From positions 1 through 17,574 of the forward strand of contig CALCYP010000108.1 in the NCBI GenBank assembly GCA_937906635.1: a DNA stretch of 17,574 nt. Reading direction: 5' to 3'. The position numbers and the translations under genes were made by a program. The notes under the pieces are model-generated. The model saw nothing but the letters and a program-made list of their open reading frames with translations, was not told the origin of the DNA and searched no databases. The stretch comes from an uncultured bacterium. GTDB taxonomy: Bacteria; Patescibacteriota; Gracilibacteria; Absconditabacterales; Absconditicoccaceae. Below are positions 8,905 to 17,574 of this stretch, in pieces. Every line of letters begins with the position of its first letter. The stretch's first letter is position 1.

Positions 8905-8981
8905 TGTCATTTCGACCGAAAGAAGAGATTTATGTAAATATAAAATGGATTTCTCGTTTGATATTTTCACTCAAAATGACA
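8905..8981. repeat. Imperfect palindromic intergenic element
   Basis: TGTCATTT at 8905-8912 and its near inverse AAAATGACA at 8973-8981 bound a 77-base element. Its arms (TGTCATTTCGACCGAA on the left; the right arm reversed reads TGTCATTTTGAGTGAA) continue to match imperfectly inward, including AGAGATTT against the GGATTTCTC segment. It lies in the 3' region of the glycosidase gene, before the shared terminator. It could fold as a long hairpin and looks like a dispersed palindromic element. Confidence 0.5.
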
Positions 8982-9021
8982 ATGTCTTAATACTTGGTGT
9001 ATTAGATATGATTGGATACTA

Positions 9022-9048
9022 AAAAATGGGAACATAGTTCCCATTTTT
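9022..9048. terminator. Bidirectional intrinsic terminator
   Basis: AAAAATGGGAAC (9022-9033) pairs perfectly with GTTCCCATTTTT (9037-9048) around a 3-base loop, with A and T runs on the two sides. It sits between the glycosidase gene (+) and nusA (-) and directly abuts the nusA stop codon, so it can serve both strands. Confidence 0.88.
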
Positions 9049-10083
9049 CTATTTTAATTCAATTGTATATCATGTTATTTGGCTTGCAAGCTTTATGTTT
9101 GAAGCTGCTTTTCATATTGCCAATGGTTTTTGTGAATCATCTAATGTGATGTAAGCTTTTTTATCTTTGATTTCGATATTGTCGATTTGTGCAGGTTTTA
9201 GACAATTTGTTATAAGTTTGATATCATCATCAATTTTTTCAATGTAATCGATTTTTTCTCAATCAAGTAGTGATAAAACTGTATTTATTCTATCTCATTT
9301 GTGTCAAACCATCACTCATACTGGATCAATTTTGTCATTGTTTGATTTAACTAAGATTTTTGTCTTTTTACCAGGGACTCTGGCAATTTTTTCGATAGTA
9401 ACAAGTCATTCATCCAATTCTGGGACTAATTTCCTCAAAATTGCTTCGATATAGTCTGGACTGGATTGTGTAATACTCAATGTAATTCCTCACGTATCTT
9501 TTGAAATTTGTTTTAATAATACAAATATCTCTTCTCCTGGCTCGTACATCCTGTGTGGGATTTGTCCATCTGGAGTCAAAACTACGGTAGATCATTCAAT
9601 ATCTAGAATAACACTGTCTGCATGGACTCTAATAACTTTTGCTTTCAAAAGTTCTCATTCTTTGTTTTGAAATTTTTCAAAGAATTGTTCTCTCTCAATA
9701 TTTTTGAGTTGTTGCTTGATTGTCTGTGCAGCTGCTTGAGATGCAATTCTGGACAATTCCATGCTTTCTGGTGTGACATCAATCAATAATTCTTCTCATG
9801 CTTTGATATCTTTTCTGATTGATTTTGCTTCTTTTAATCAAATTTCAGTATCTGGATCTTCAATTTCATTTTCAGATTTTACAAGTAATTGTTTGTAAAT
9901 ATTAACTCATCAGTCGTTGGCAATATTTACGACAATGTTTGCTTTTTTAAATTCTGGAAAATCTTTTCTGAAACCGGATCTAATTCACATTTTTACGATT
10001 TCAAAAATTTGGTAAGCATCAAATCTATATTCCTCAACCATTTGAGAGATCGCTGCTTGAATACTTTTACCATCTAATTTCAT
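9049..10083 (-). CDS. nusA: Transcription termination/antitermination factor NusA (code 25)
   Basis: 344 residues, a short NusA without C-terminal acidic repeats. NusA binds RNA polymerase and nascent RNA and modulates pausing, termination and antitermination. Domains: N-terminal polymerase-binding domain (about 1-135, including the FDAYQIFEIV start and RIASQAAAQTIKQQLKNIER helix), S1 domain (about 143-205, GELLKAKVIRV...), KH1 (about 225-290, with VGHKGDRI, the GxxG loop; one Gly before it is TGA) and KH2 (about 290-344, IGKAASNIKLAS). The stop is TAG, directly against the terminator hairpin. The neighbours usual for nusA elsewhere (rimP, infB) are not adjacent: it is a single gene here, divergent from the L,D-transpeptidase gene. 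The leader carries a palindrome 23 bases before the start. Confidence 0.96.
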
Positions 10084-10105
10084 GGAAATTTTGATTAAAA
10101 AATAA

Positions 10106-10127
10106 AATGAGAATTCTAATTCTCATT
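10106..10127 (-). promoter_or_regulatory. Palindrome in the nusA leader
   Basis: AATGAGAATT (10106-10115) and AATTCTCATT (10118-10127) form a perfect 10-base inverted repeat with a 2-base centre. On the nusA strand the hairpin is followed by a T-rich run (TTTTATTTTTT), 23 bases before the ATG. It looks either like an attenuator-type terminator or an operator for a dimeric regulator. Confidence 0.4.
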
Positions 10128-10223
10128 ATTGTCAATTTAAGGATAATTTTTATTTTTTCAAGTGATTTAAAAAAAATTTTATTTTATATATAGGTCATGT
10201 GCTATTTTCTATTTTTATTACTA

Positions 10224-10251
10224 TTGACATTTTATATAAAATATTTACAAT
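10224..10251 (+). promoter_or_regulatory. Promoter of the L,D-transpeptidase gene
   Basis: TTGACA (10224-10229), a 16-base spacer and TACAAT (10246-10251), 42 bases before the ATG at 10294. The rest of the 210-base gap between nusA and this gene is AT-rich without further recognisable sites. Confidence 0.6.
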
Positions 10252-10293
10252 TTAGTATTGTGCGAGATTTTATATTATTTATTTTGTGGTAAA

Positions 10294-11856
10294 ATGGAAA
10301 GTCTTGAAAGATCAGACAAATGATATAAAACATGAATTTTTTGAAAAGTTAAGTGATTGGTCTTGGCTTTATGATTGGCTCTTTGAGCTTCAAATTTTTC
10401 TTATTCTCAAAATGTAAAAAACAATGATAAGCAAGAGCAGACAAATGATATTGAAAGGAAATCATTAGAAAAATATAAAAGTAAAATACAAGAAAGAGAT
10501 GAAAATATTATCTCATATACGACAGAGACATTGGATGAATTTGCAGATAGAGTTATAAAATGTATGAATTTTGATGGTAAACAAGATTCTATTAATACAA
10601 AGTTAAATAATTTAGCAGATATTTTAAACCATAAATATAATACAAACATCTCAAATAATAGTGCTTATATTATTTTGAAAAATACTATACTAATCCTAAC
10701 TAAAAATAAAAAATATGAATGATTATGTGAGTATACACCAAACAATAATTTAGCTTTTATAAATGGATTTTGATATATACAATATATAAATACAAATACA
10801 GACTATATAAATTATAGACTTTCAGGTCAGCTTTTGGATACTCTGATTCAAGATTTGTGAGACACTATGTTAACAAACAACAAACCGGATACATATAATA
10901 TTGAGAATACAGAGACATGAGAACAAAATCAAAATATGGATAACTTAGAAAAACAAAAAAATCCAACAAATATAGAAAGTAACTCAGAAGACGATTTCGA
11001 TATAAATGCAAATGTAAACCTTTTGTCTCAACATTTGTCATCCAATAAATTAAATTGAGTGACCTACGAAGATGTTTGGAATACTATTGAATGATTTAGA
11101 CATGAATGACTAAAAAATGCAGTAATGAATTGCTTATTACATAATGATGTAATTTGAGCTCAGAGATTGCTTTGAATGGATATAAATTGTGATAAAAGTA
11201 AATACCCAAATTATGTAGCCAGTACAAGAATATGAAAAAGGGAATTAGATTTAATGGAGAAATATTCAGAGACTCGTAGATATATGGATTCTCAAGAAAT
11301 TTTAAATTTCATGGGAAGAGTGGAAAAGGCATATGAAATAGAAAATTATGAAGTGAAGACGACTTATTTAAAATTTTTGTCATGAGAATTTGATAATTGA
11401 TGATTGCCATATTGTATTATATCAAAATATGATTATAAAATTTATTTGTTTACTTCGGATCATAAACTTGTGGCATGTCAGCCTGTATTAACTGGAGCAC
11501 ATATATGAAACGAAAAAAATGATCCAATTCATTGATCACATAGTACTCCTGGTGGTATGTATGTCATGTGATGAACATTTGATAAAAGTTCCGAATGAAA
11601 GAATCTACTATCCGTATATTGAACCGATTACTTATTATTTTTGCCACAAGAAGGACAATATTATTATTCAGAAGAATATTCTATGGGAATGCATGGTCAT
11701 GTAAAATGAAGAGAATGGAGATTTGAATCTCAGAATACGAAAGATCATAGAGTCAGTAATTGATGTATCAATATATATAGACCTATGTTTTGAGAAATCA
11801 TCAACCATCTAAAGATATGAAGTAAAATATATATTTGTAGAGATGATGAAATATAA
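10294..11856 (+). CDS. Exported L,D-transpeptidase, YkuD family (code 25)
   Basis: 520 residues. A hydrophobic Leu/Gly/Ala stretch (about 20-36) after a basic tail is a signal peptide or anchor. Residues about 40-330 are Asn/Lys/Asp-rich and unassigned, with a low-complexity acidic segment near 210-240. The C-terminal ~140 residues are a YkuD catalytic domain: TPGGMYVMGGTF corresponds to the family's TPxGxF strand, a His motif MHGHV at 466-470 (H467, H469), then VSNGCINIYRP with catalytic Cys491. The His usual before Gly-Cys is Asn489, a variant of the family motif. Gly490, next to the catalytic Cys, is encoded by TGA. The family makes 3-3 crosslinks in peptidoglycan or attaches proteins to it, outside the cytoplasmic membrane. 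The ATG at 10332 is out of frame and stops at once; 10294 keeps the signal region. Confidence 0.87.
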
Positions 11857-11910
11857 AATAGGCTTAATAAACTAGTGAATCATAATTTCACAAAAAATCT
11901 CTTTATAAAT

Positions 11911-11938
11911 TTGCTATTTTAAAAAAAATATATATAAT
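11911..11938 (+). promoter_or_regulatory. Putative promoter of the secretion-type ATPase gene
   Basis: TTGCTA (11911-11916), a 16-base spacer and a perfect TATAAT (11933-11938), 45 bases before the ATG. The rest of the 127-base gap after the transpeptidase gene shows only a weak 5-base hairpin (11875-11891). Confidence 0.45.
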
Positions 11939-11983
11939 AATACATGATAGTTAAAAAAAATTTATCATACAAACAGAAAAAAT

Positions 11984-14965
11984 ATGATTGAACCTACAAA
12001 CAAAAACACAGAAGAAAAAAAGAAAGAATCAAAATATATTTTGTTACAACTAAAACCTTTCAAAGATAATGAATTATGAGTAAATCACTGGGATACTGTT
12101 TTGACAAATTGTGCAAGTTTGGGAACGAAAAAGATTTCTTTCATAATATACTGAAATAATACTAATATTAAATTTTTTGTAAAACTTCCAAGGGAATTTG
12201 AAACCTTTTTCAAAAATACTTTTTATGCTAATTTCAACACTTCAGATCTTGAACCAGCGACTATAAATCCTGAACATGATAGTAAGTGACAACCTTTGGT
12301 TAAAAATTTTTTGAATTTCACACCTGAAAGTGAATTAAACACAAAGGATTTTTTCGTAAAAGATGGGACATATATGGATCCTATGAGAGATATTTTAGCT
12401 TTATTCAGCAATATTCCAGCCACTGAAAATTTAATGATAAGTTTTAAATACACTTATAAGGAAGAAAAAACATTTTTACAAAAGGTATGAAATTTTTTGA
12501 AAGTGATTTGGGGAAGTGACAAAAAAGATGAAAAGAAAGAATGAGAAGAGAAAAAAGAAGAAAAAAAGGCATTACCGATACTGTGTTCAATTTCATATGC
12601 TTTAGAATCAGATGATGAATTTTCTATAAAAAGTGTAGATAATAATTTTAAAGCAGCATTCACTCAATTTTGATGAAGTTATAAATTGAAATCTAAGCCA
12701 AAATTTCACACTATGAATTTAGATCAGGTTGTAAATTTCTTTCATGTACCAACTAAAGCAAATTTTGCAAAATGATTGGAATATACTGTGTATAAAAAAT
12801 TACCATATCCGACAAATTTACCAACTGTGAAAAACACTCCCGAAGGAGAATTGACAATTCTTTGAAAAACTCACTATAGATGAGAAGCTATAGAGTTTGG
12901 AATCAAAAGAGAAGATAAATTTAGACACTATTATATTGTCGGAAAGACTTGAACCTGAAAATCTACATTTATTTCCAATATGGTAAAATCTGACATTGAG
13001 GCTGGAAATGGTTTGTGTTTATTGGATCCTCATGGAGATTTGGTAGATACTGTATTGGAGCATGTACCTACAAGTAGGATTAATGATGTAATTTTGTTTG
13101 ATGTATCAGATACTGACTACCCTATCTGATTCAATTTGCTACAAGCAGAAAATGAAGATGAAAAAAATAGAATCGCATCTGGAGTTGTTTCAACATTTCA
13201 GAAATTATTTGAAAATTCTTGGTGACCAAGATTAGAGTATATTTTGAGAAATGTCGTTTTGTCTGTAATCAACTATCCAAATGCCACATTAATGCACATT
13301 ACAAGAATTTTGACGGATAAAGATTTTAGAGCTGAAGTACTTAGTACCATCAATGATGCAGTATTGAAGAAATTCTGGGAATCAGAATTTAATAAACGAA
13401 GTGACAAACAAAGAGATGAAGCAATCGCTCCTATCGTAAATAAAATTTGACAATTTTTGTCTTCAAAACTTGTAAGAAATATTTTTGGACAGCCAAGAAG
13501 TAAATTGAATATGAGAAAAGCTATGGATGAATGAAAAATTGTGCTTGTAAATTTGAGTAAATGAAAAATTTGAGAAGACAATGCGGCAATGATTTGATCA
13601 CTATTGGTTACAAAAATTCAAATTGATGCGATGTCTCGTGCTGATATTCCTAGAGAAGAAAGGAGAGATTTCTACCTATATATTGATGAGTTTCAAAATT
13701 TTGCTACAAAAGCTTTTGCTACAATTTTGTCTGAAGCCAGAAAATATAGATTATCTCTAATCGTAGCGAATCAGTTTACATCGCAGTTGCAAGAAGAAGT
13801 AAAAGATGCTATTTTTGGAAATGTTTGAACAATTATGGCATTCACTTTGTGAAAAGATGACGCGGAAATAATTAGTGGTCAATTCAAAGAAATGGTTTCG
13901 CCAAATGATTTGATTTCTTTGCCGATGTTTACAGCTTATATCAAGCTGATGGCAAATGGAATATCATCAGATCCATTTAGTATGAGGACAAATCCATTGC
14001 CAACACCTGAGTGATCATTGGAATTGATTGATAAAATTAGGAAGCAAAGTAGGCAAAGATACTCAATGGAAAGGTGAGAACTGGAAAGTTTGATGGATGC
14101 TCGGAGCAATAAAACATTTTCGATTCAGGAAAAAATTCAAGAAAAAGCAAAATTGGAGTGATTGGGAATTTCTGAAGAAGAATATGAAACTGCTCAAGAT
14201 CTGGAAATTCAGACGAAGATGCACTTATTTAAAGAGTATAAAATAGACAATGTAGAACCTGATGGTATTATCTTTGATATGAAACATAATAGACACAAAA
14301 TTTGTTGGTTTAGGAAATTAGCAAGTTTCAGCGATGACTTGAATATTAAATTTAAAAAGTGACAAGTTTTGAAAACTCAAATGTGAGATAGATTGGAAAT
14401 GTATGTAGATATATACGATAACAACGATAAAATCCCTTATCAAATTTGGATTGGAAAAAAAGAAAGTATTTACCAGCAAATTAAAGAAGCTTATAGAAAT
14501 AACCCAAATATGAAATTTGTTCCAAATATGAATGGATTAAAAAATGAAGAATGAAAAATTAATGATGAAGGATGAAAGAAAAATCCTCCGTCTCCCGACA
14601 AGTCGGGAGCCACCTCCTTCGAAAAAGGAGGACAATATTCTCGCAACAATCAAAAATGAAAGAATAGTAATAAGTGAGGTAATAACAAGACATGAAGTAA
14701 TAACTCTTGATCTAATAATGGAGCATTTTCAATAAAAGATATCAAAATTTGAGAGTGGTATGATTGATACATCAAATTACAGTATAATTATGGAATGTTT
14801 ATCACAGTAAAATGAGTTGAGTGATTATTACACAAGAATTTCATAAAAGCTCCTGAATGAGTTGAGTGGAAAAAATACTACAACATCGGAGATAAAATCA
14901 GAGTAAAAGCAAAAGAATTTAAGGAAGTAAATGATGAAAAGAAAGTAGTTTGGAGTCAAATATAA
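11984..14965 (+). CDS. VirD4/VirB4-like type IV secretion ATPase with C-terminal S1 domain (code 25)
   Basis: 993 residues. Residues 1-300 are a cytoplasmic N-terminal region with a Lys/Glu-rich linker near 185-200; no membrane helices are evident. The RecA-like motor begins with HYYIVGKTGTGKS (Walker A 320-327; two of the Gly are TGA), then LLDPHGDL, GFNLL, WGPRLEYILRN, NKIGQFLSS, VLVNLSKGKIGEDN and Walker B FYLYIDEFQNF (D568/E569), followed by SEARKYRLSLIVANQF and AIFGNVGT. These motifs mark the TraG/TraD/VirD4-VirB4 (DUF87/HerA-related) ATPases, which drive DNA or protein through type IV machines. Residues about 860-915 are a Gly/Asn/Lys-rich linker holding a GC-rich palindromic insertion. 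Residues about 917-993 look like an S1 RNA-binding fold (YDGYIKLQYNYGMFITVKGV, EGLLHKNF). No other secretion genes are in the window, so the partner machine is unknown. The stop lies 4 bases from that of the convergent fusion gene. Confidence 0.88.
14584..14632. repeat. GC-rich double palindrome inserted in frame
   Basis: Two hairpins sit inside the ATPase gene: CTCCCGAC (14592-14599) with GTCGGGAG (14602-14609), and CCTCCTT (14613-14619) with AAGGAGG (14625-14631). An outer TCCTCC (14584-14589) can also pair with GGAGGA (14627-14632). It is much richer in GC than its surroundings and its glycines are GGA, not TGA. It adds about 17 residues (near 867-883) to a disordered linker. The sequence just upstream (14540-14580, repeats of ATGAA/GATGAA) has the look of intergenic DNA that stays open because TGA is sense. 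Confidence 0.7.
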
Positions 14966-14969
14966 TAAA

Positions 14970-16673
14970 CTAAAACTGTCGTTCCCACCTATTTTTTACT
15001 TTTTTTAAAAGCGATTTTAATTCTTTTATCACTGTTTTTTCTCATTTAACATGTAAAGAATTTCATCATAAATCATTAAATTTTTGGCAATTTCATAAAG
15101 AATCATCGATTAAGTATGATAGTTTAATTTGTGCTTTATATTTGTTTATATAATTCAAATAAGCATCCACTTTAAAGAATCATTCTTTTGCAGAATTAAA
15201 TATTGAGTCAAAAATATTAAAATAATCTTTATTATTTTTTAGTGTAAAATCAAAACAGTCCATATTATCTGTCACCAAAATAATTTTGTAATACTTTTTT
15301 AATTTTTCTAATATTTTTCTTATTTCATAAGATAAATCTATATTTTTACAATCATCAATTAGTGTTTTATAAATATATTCACAATTAACATTTGTTTCTT
15401 TTGATATAAATTTACAAATATCTAATGATGTATATTTTCACAACATCCAATCTTTTACAAGTTGGATATTTTTGCCAAAAAGATTTTCATTAATTTTTTC
15501 ATATGTCTGTTTGTCGTTTTCTTCTAAAGAATGCCAAAAATTTTTATATGAAATCACTCAATTAAAATCGATAAAAATTATATTCTTATTTTTATTTCGG
15601 CTTTTGTTTGGGGTATAATCTTTTATCTTTTTTTGTATTATATTTAAATACTTTTTATTAAAATATCATTCTTTCAATAAATTATTATAATATAAGTAAT
15701 TGGCATCGTTTATCTCAATATTATCAAGCAATCTGAAATTAAAAATTTTTGGCAATACATTGAACTTGTTTAATTTATTTATTTTTAAAAAATCAAGCAT
15801 TGTTCTAATACATTTTTCACAGGTTCAACAATTATATTTATAATCGTAATTTTTCCAACACACTCTGAGAAAATCATATATTTCATTATATTTTGATATA
15901 AATTTAATTTTTTCGCTTCTATTCACTCAATTTCAATAATGAACAAATTCTATTTCTCAATTTCATCGTAAATAATCCAAGTCCTTGTGTGATCACCAAG
16001 GATATCATATATCATCATCCATTCGACTTGAAATATAATAGTGATTGTAATCATTAAGTAACAATCCAACACTTGCAAGACATGATCAAAACATAAAATT
16101 CCAACTATAAAATTGCTCTGTAAACTCTCTAATATTTGTTTCAACTATAATTCAATTGAAATTATTTTTAATACAAAATTTATTAAATTTATATTTTACT
16201 GAATTAAATAGTGTTTTATCTTCTTGTTTGATATCAAATCAATTTATAAATATTAAATTTTGGATTGTTGTTTTATACAATGTATAAAAAGAATCTACTC
16301 ACAAACTAAAAAACTCTGCCGTTTTTACAGGTATTTGTTTATTATTTTTATCTTCCAATAAGGTATAATTTTTAATTTCTACTTTTTTATTTTGATGATA
16401 TCGATTATTATATAAATTTTCAATTTTTTTTATATTTTGGAATAACTTATTTGATAAACACAATCAATTTAAATCAATATTAACTCATAAAAAATATCAA
16501 AGATTTAAAAGGATTGGCATTAAAAAATCTACATTTTTTGTACAATCATTCAGATTACAATTTTTATCAATTTTATAAAACAAACTATAAATTTTTCATT
16601 TACACCCTATTTTTATTGAAACTTTTTTCTTACTTTTTAATCCAATTATTTTTATTGATACTACCTTTATCAT
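14970..16673 (-). CDS. PP-loop ATPase (QueC-like) fused to HAD-superfamily hydrolase (code 25)
   Basis: 567 residues in two domains. Domain 1 (about 1-300): PP-loop motif SLGVDS at 123-128 (family consensus SGGxDS), then IVETNIREF, a SCLASVGLLL helix, YPWGSHKDLDYL, and a Cys cluster C272-x9-C282-x2-C285-x2-C288 (RVCW ... NCGTCEKCIRTM) like the zinc site of QueC-type enzymes. PP-loop enzymes activate a carboxyl or carbonyl group with ATP, releasing pyrophosphate. Domain 2 (about 360-567): HAD fold with motif I FIDFNGV (D369, N371), T468 in LVTDN, a Lys in GFFKVDAY and motif IV LIDDS (D523, D524). The second motif-I Asp is Asn. The ATG at 16673 overlaps the upstream pyruvyl transferase gene by 44 bases and gives an N-terminus whose length suits the family. 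The substrate is unknown; context suggests a step in glycan or nucleotide-sugar modification. The stop is TAG. Confidence 0.78.
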
Positions 16674-17574
16674 AATATTTTATATAATTAAAAATAAAAA
16701 AATTATCTTCATTGTATTTTATATTATTATGTTTTAAACTGCAAATTGAATTTATCTCTTTTTGAGCAATTTTACCTGAATTTGATAATAGTATACCATT
16801 ATTCATGTGGAAAATATCTATTAATCATTTAAATTTTCACAATTCATAAATATCTCTTCAAATCATTATTACAGGTTTTCAGTACTTTATTGCCAGTACA
16901 CCTCCATGATACCTTGTAGTTATTACAAAATCCATTTTTTTATATAATTTTTCAATATTTGATTTGTAATATTTAGGATTAAAGTGATTTTCGTAATTTA
17001 TAAATTTTATTCATTTCATAAAATCTTCATCATATCATCAAAAGTCATCAAACATATGTGGAATTTTGTAAAATATTACTTTTCAATACATTGTTTCTAA
17101 TGTGGCTTTTATTTGGAATATTTGTGCTAGCAAAGGTTCTTTATTTCAATTTTCGTGTAAAGATATTCAAACTTGTAATCAACAATTTGGATTATTGTCA
17201 TCATTATCCCCTTTGTCTTTAACATTTTCACTAACAATGAAAGCATCATCATAAAAATATCTTACCTTTTTTTTAAATTTTTCATTTATTAATTTTTTTG
17301 AAAAATTTATATCTCTAACTCAAATTATTTTACAATAATCCAAAATATAGTCTAACATTTTTTGATCAAGTTTTCAATAAATAGGTCAAATCGTCTGTGC
17401 TGATAAATAAATATCTTTTTTAAATTTTTTTGCAAAATATGTAATTAAAAAACGATAATATAAATGTCATCTCCGTATACTATTTAAGTTTCATCATCAA
17501 GAAAAAATAATTGAATCTACCGTTTTAATTGTTTTTATTATATTTTTTATTTTTGAATGTTTTGGATAAATTTT
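16630..17574 (-). CDS. Polysaccharide pyruvyl transferase family protein, partial (code 25)
   Basis: The last 314 residues of a gene whose start lies beyond the right edge. Motifs of the pyruvyl transferase family (PF04230; WcaK, CsaB and relatives) are clear: IIFSGGGNLNS (three consecutive TGA-coded Gly), IYLSAQTIGPIYG, IGVRDINFS, VGISLHENG, and DFVITTRYHGGVLAIKYGKPVIMIG. The family transfers a pyruvate ketal from phosphoenolpyruvate to sugars of exopolysaccharide or of wall polymers that anchor S-layer proteins, and some members act on other substrates. The stop lies inside the next gene (PP-loop/HAD fusion), a 44-base overlap that implies translational coupling and joint function. Its promoter is outside the window. 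Confidence 0.9.

Noticed and set aside
9410..9595. 61-residue minus-strand open frame
   Set aside because: It is an out-of-frame shadow within nusA, on the same strand but not the conserved frame.
14544..14735. 63-residue open frame inside the ATPase gene
   Set aside because: It is in a different frame from the long ATPase reading frame and arises from the ATGAA-rich insertion.

Overview
The window is mostly AT-rich DNA from a bacterium that reads UGA as glycine (NCBI genetic code 25). This code is known from the candidate phyla Absconditabacteria (SR1) and Gracilibacteria. From about 1.6 kb to the right end, every recognisable protein (UvrB, MutL, NusA, a flippase, an L,D-transpeptidase, a type IV secretion-type ATPase, a pyruvyl transferase) is open only if TGA is translated. 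TGA falls at invariant glycines, for example three of the four glycines near the Walker A motif of UvrB, and every one of these genes ends in TAA or TAG. Read with the standard code, the region breaks into dozens of false fragments. Gene boundaries below use code 25.

The left ~1.5 kb is different. It holds two exported-protein genes, one with a signal peptide ending in AQ and one a lipoprotein. They are richer in GC, use only GGN for about 22 glycines, and each has its own promoter and strong terminator. They look like a pair of paralogues from a standard-code, Bacteroidota-like organism. They could be a recent acquisition by, or an assembly chimera with, the recoded genome.

Layout: (1) 1-1500, the two standard-code secreted proteins. 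(2) 1597-4819 (+), a Wzx/MATE-like flippase and a UvrB that stops before its C-terminal helicase half. (3) 4873-5809 (-), a small FtsB/DivIC-like membrane protein followed by an FKBP-like lipoprotein. (4) 6003-8891 (+), MutL and a secreted phosphodiester-glycosidase-domain protein. (5) 9049-10083 (-), NusA, convergent with the previous unit across a clear terminator. (6) 10294-14965 (+), a YkuD-type L,D-transpeptidase and a 993-residue VirD4/VirB4-like ATPase with a C-terminal S1 domain. (7) 14970-17574 (-), a polysaccharide pyruvyl transferase, running off the right edge, overlapping a protein that fuses a QueC-like PP-loop domain to a HAD hydrolase domain.

The themes are DNA repair (UvrB, MutL), cell envelope and glycan work (flippase, glycosidase, L,D-transpeptidase, pyruvyl transferase with the PP-loop/HAD fusion) and a secretion or DNA-transfer-type motor. 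No tRNA, rRNA, CRISPR array or insertion sequence was seen. The most unusual items are the PP-loop/HAD fusion with its overlapping partner, the truncated UvrB, the S1-fused ATPase that carries an in-frame GC-rich palindromic insertion, and the code discontinuity near 1.5 kb.
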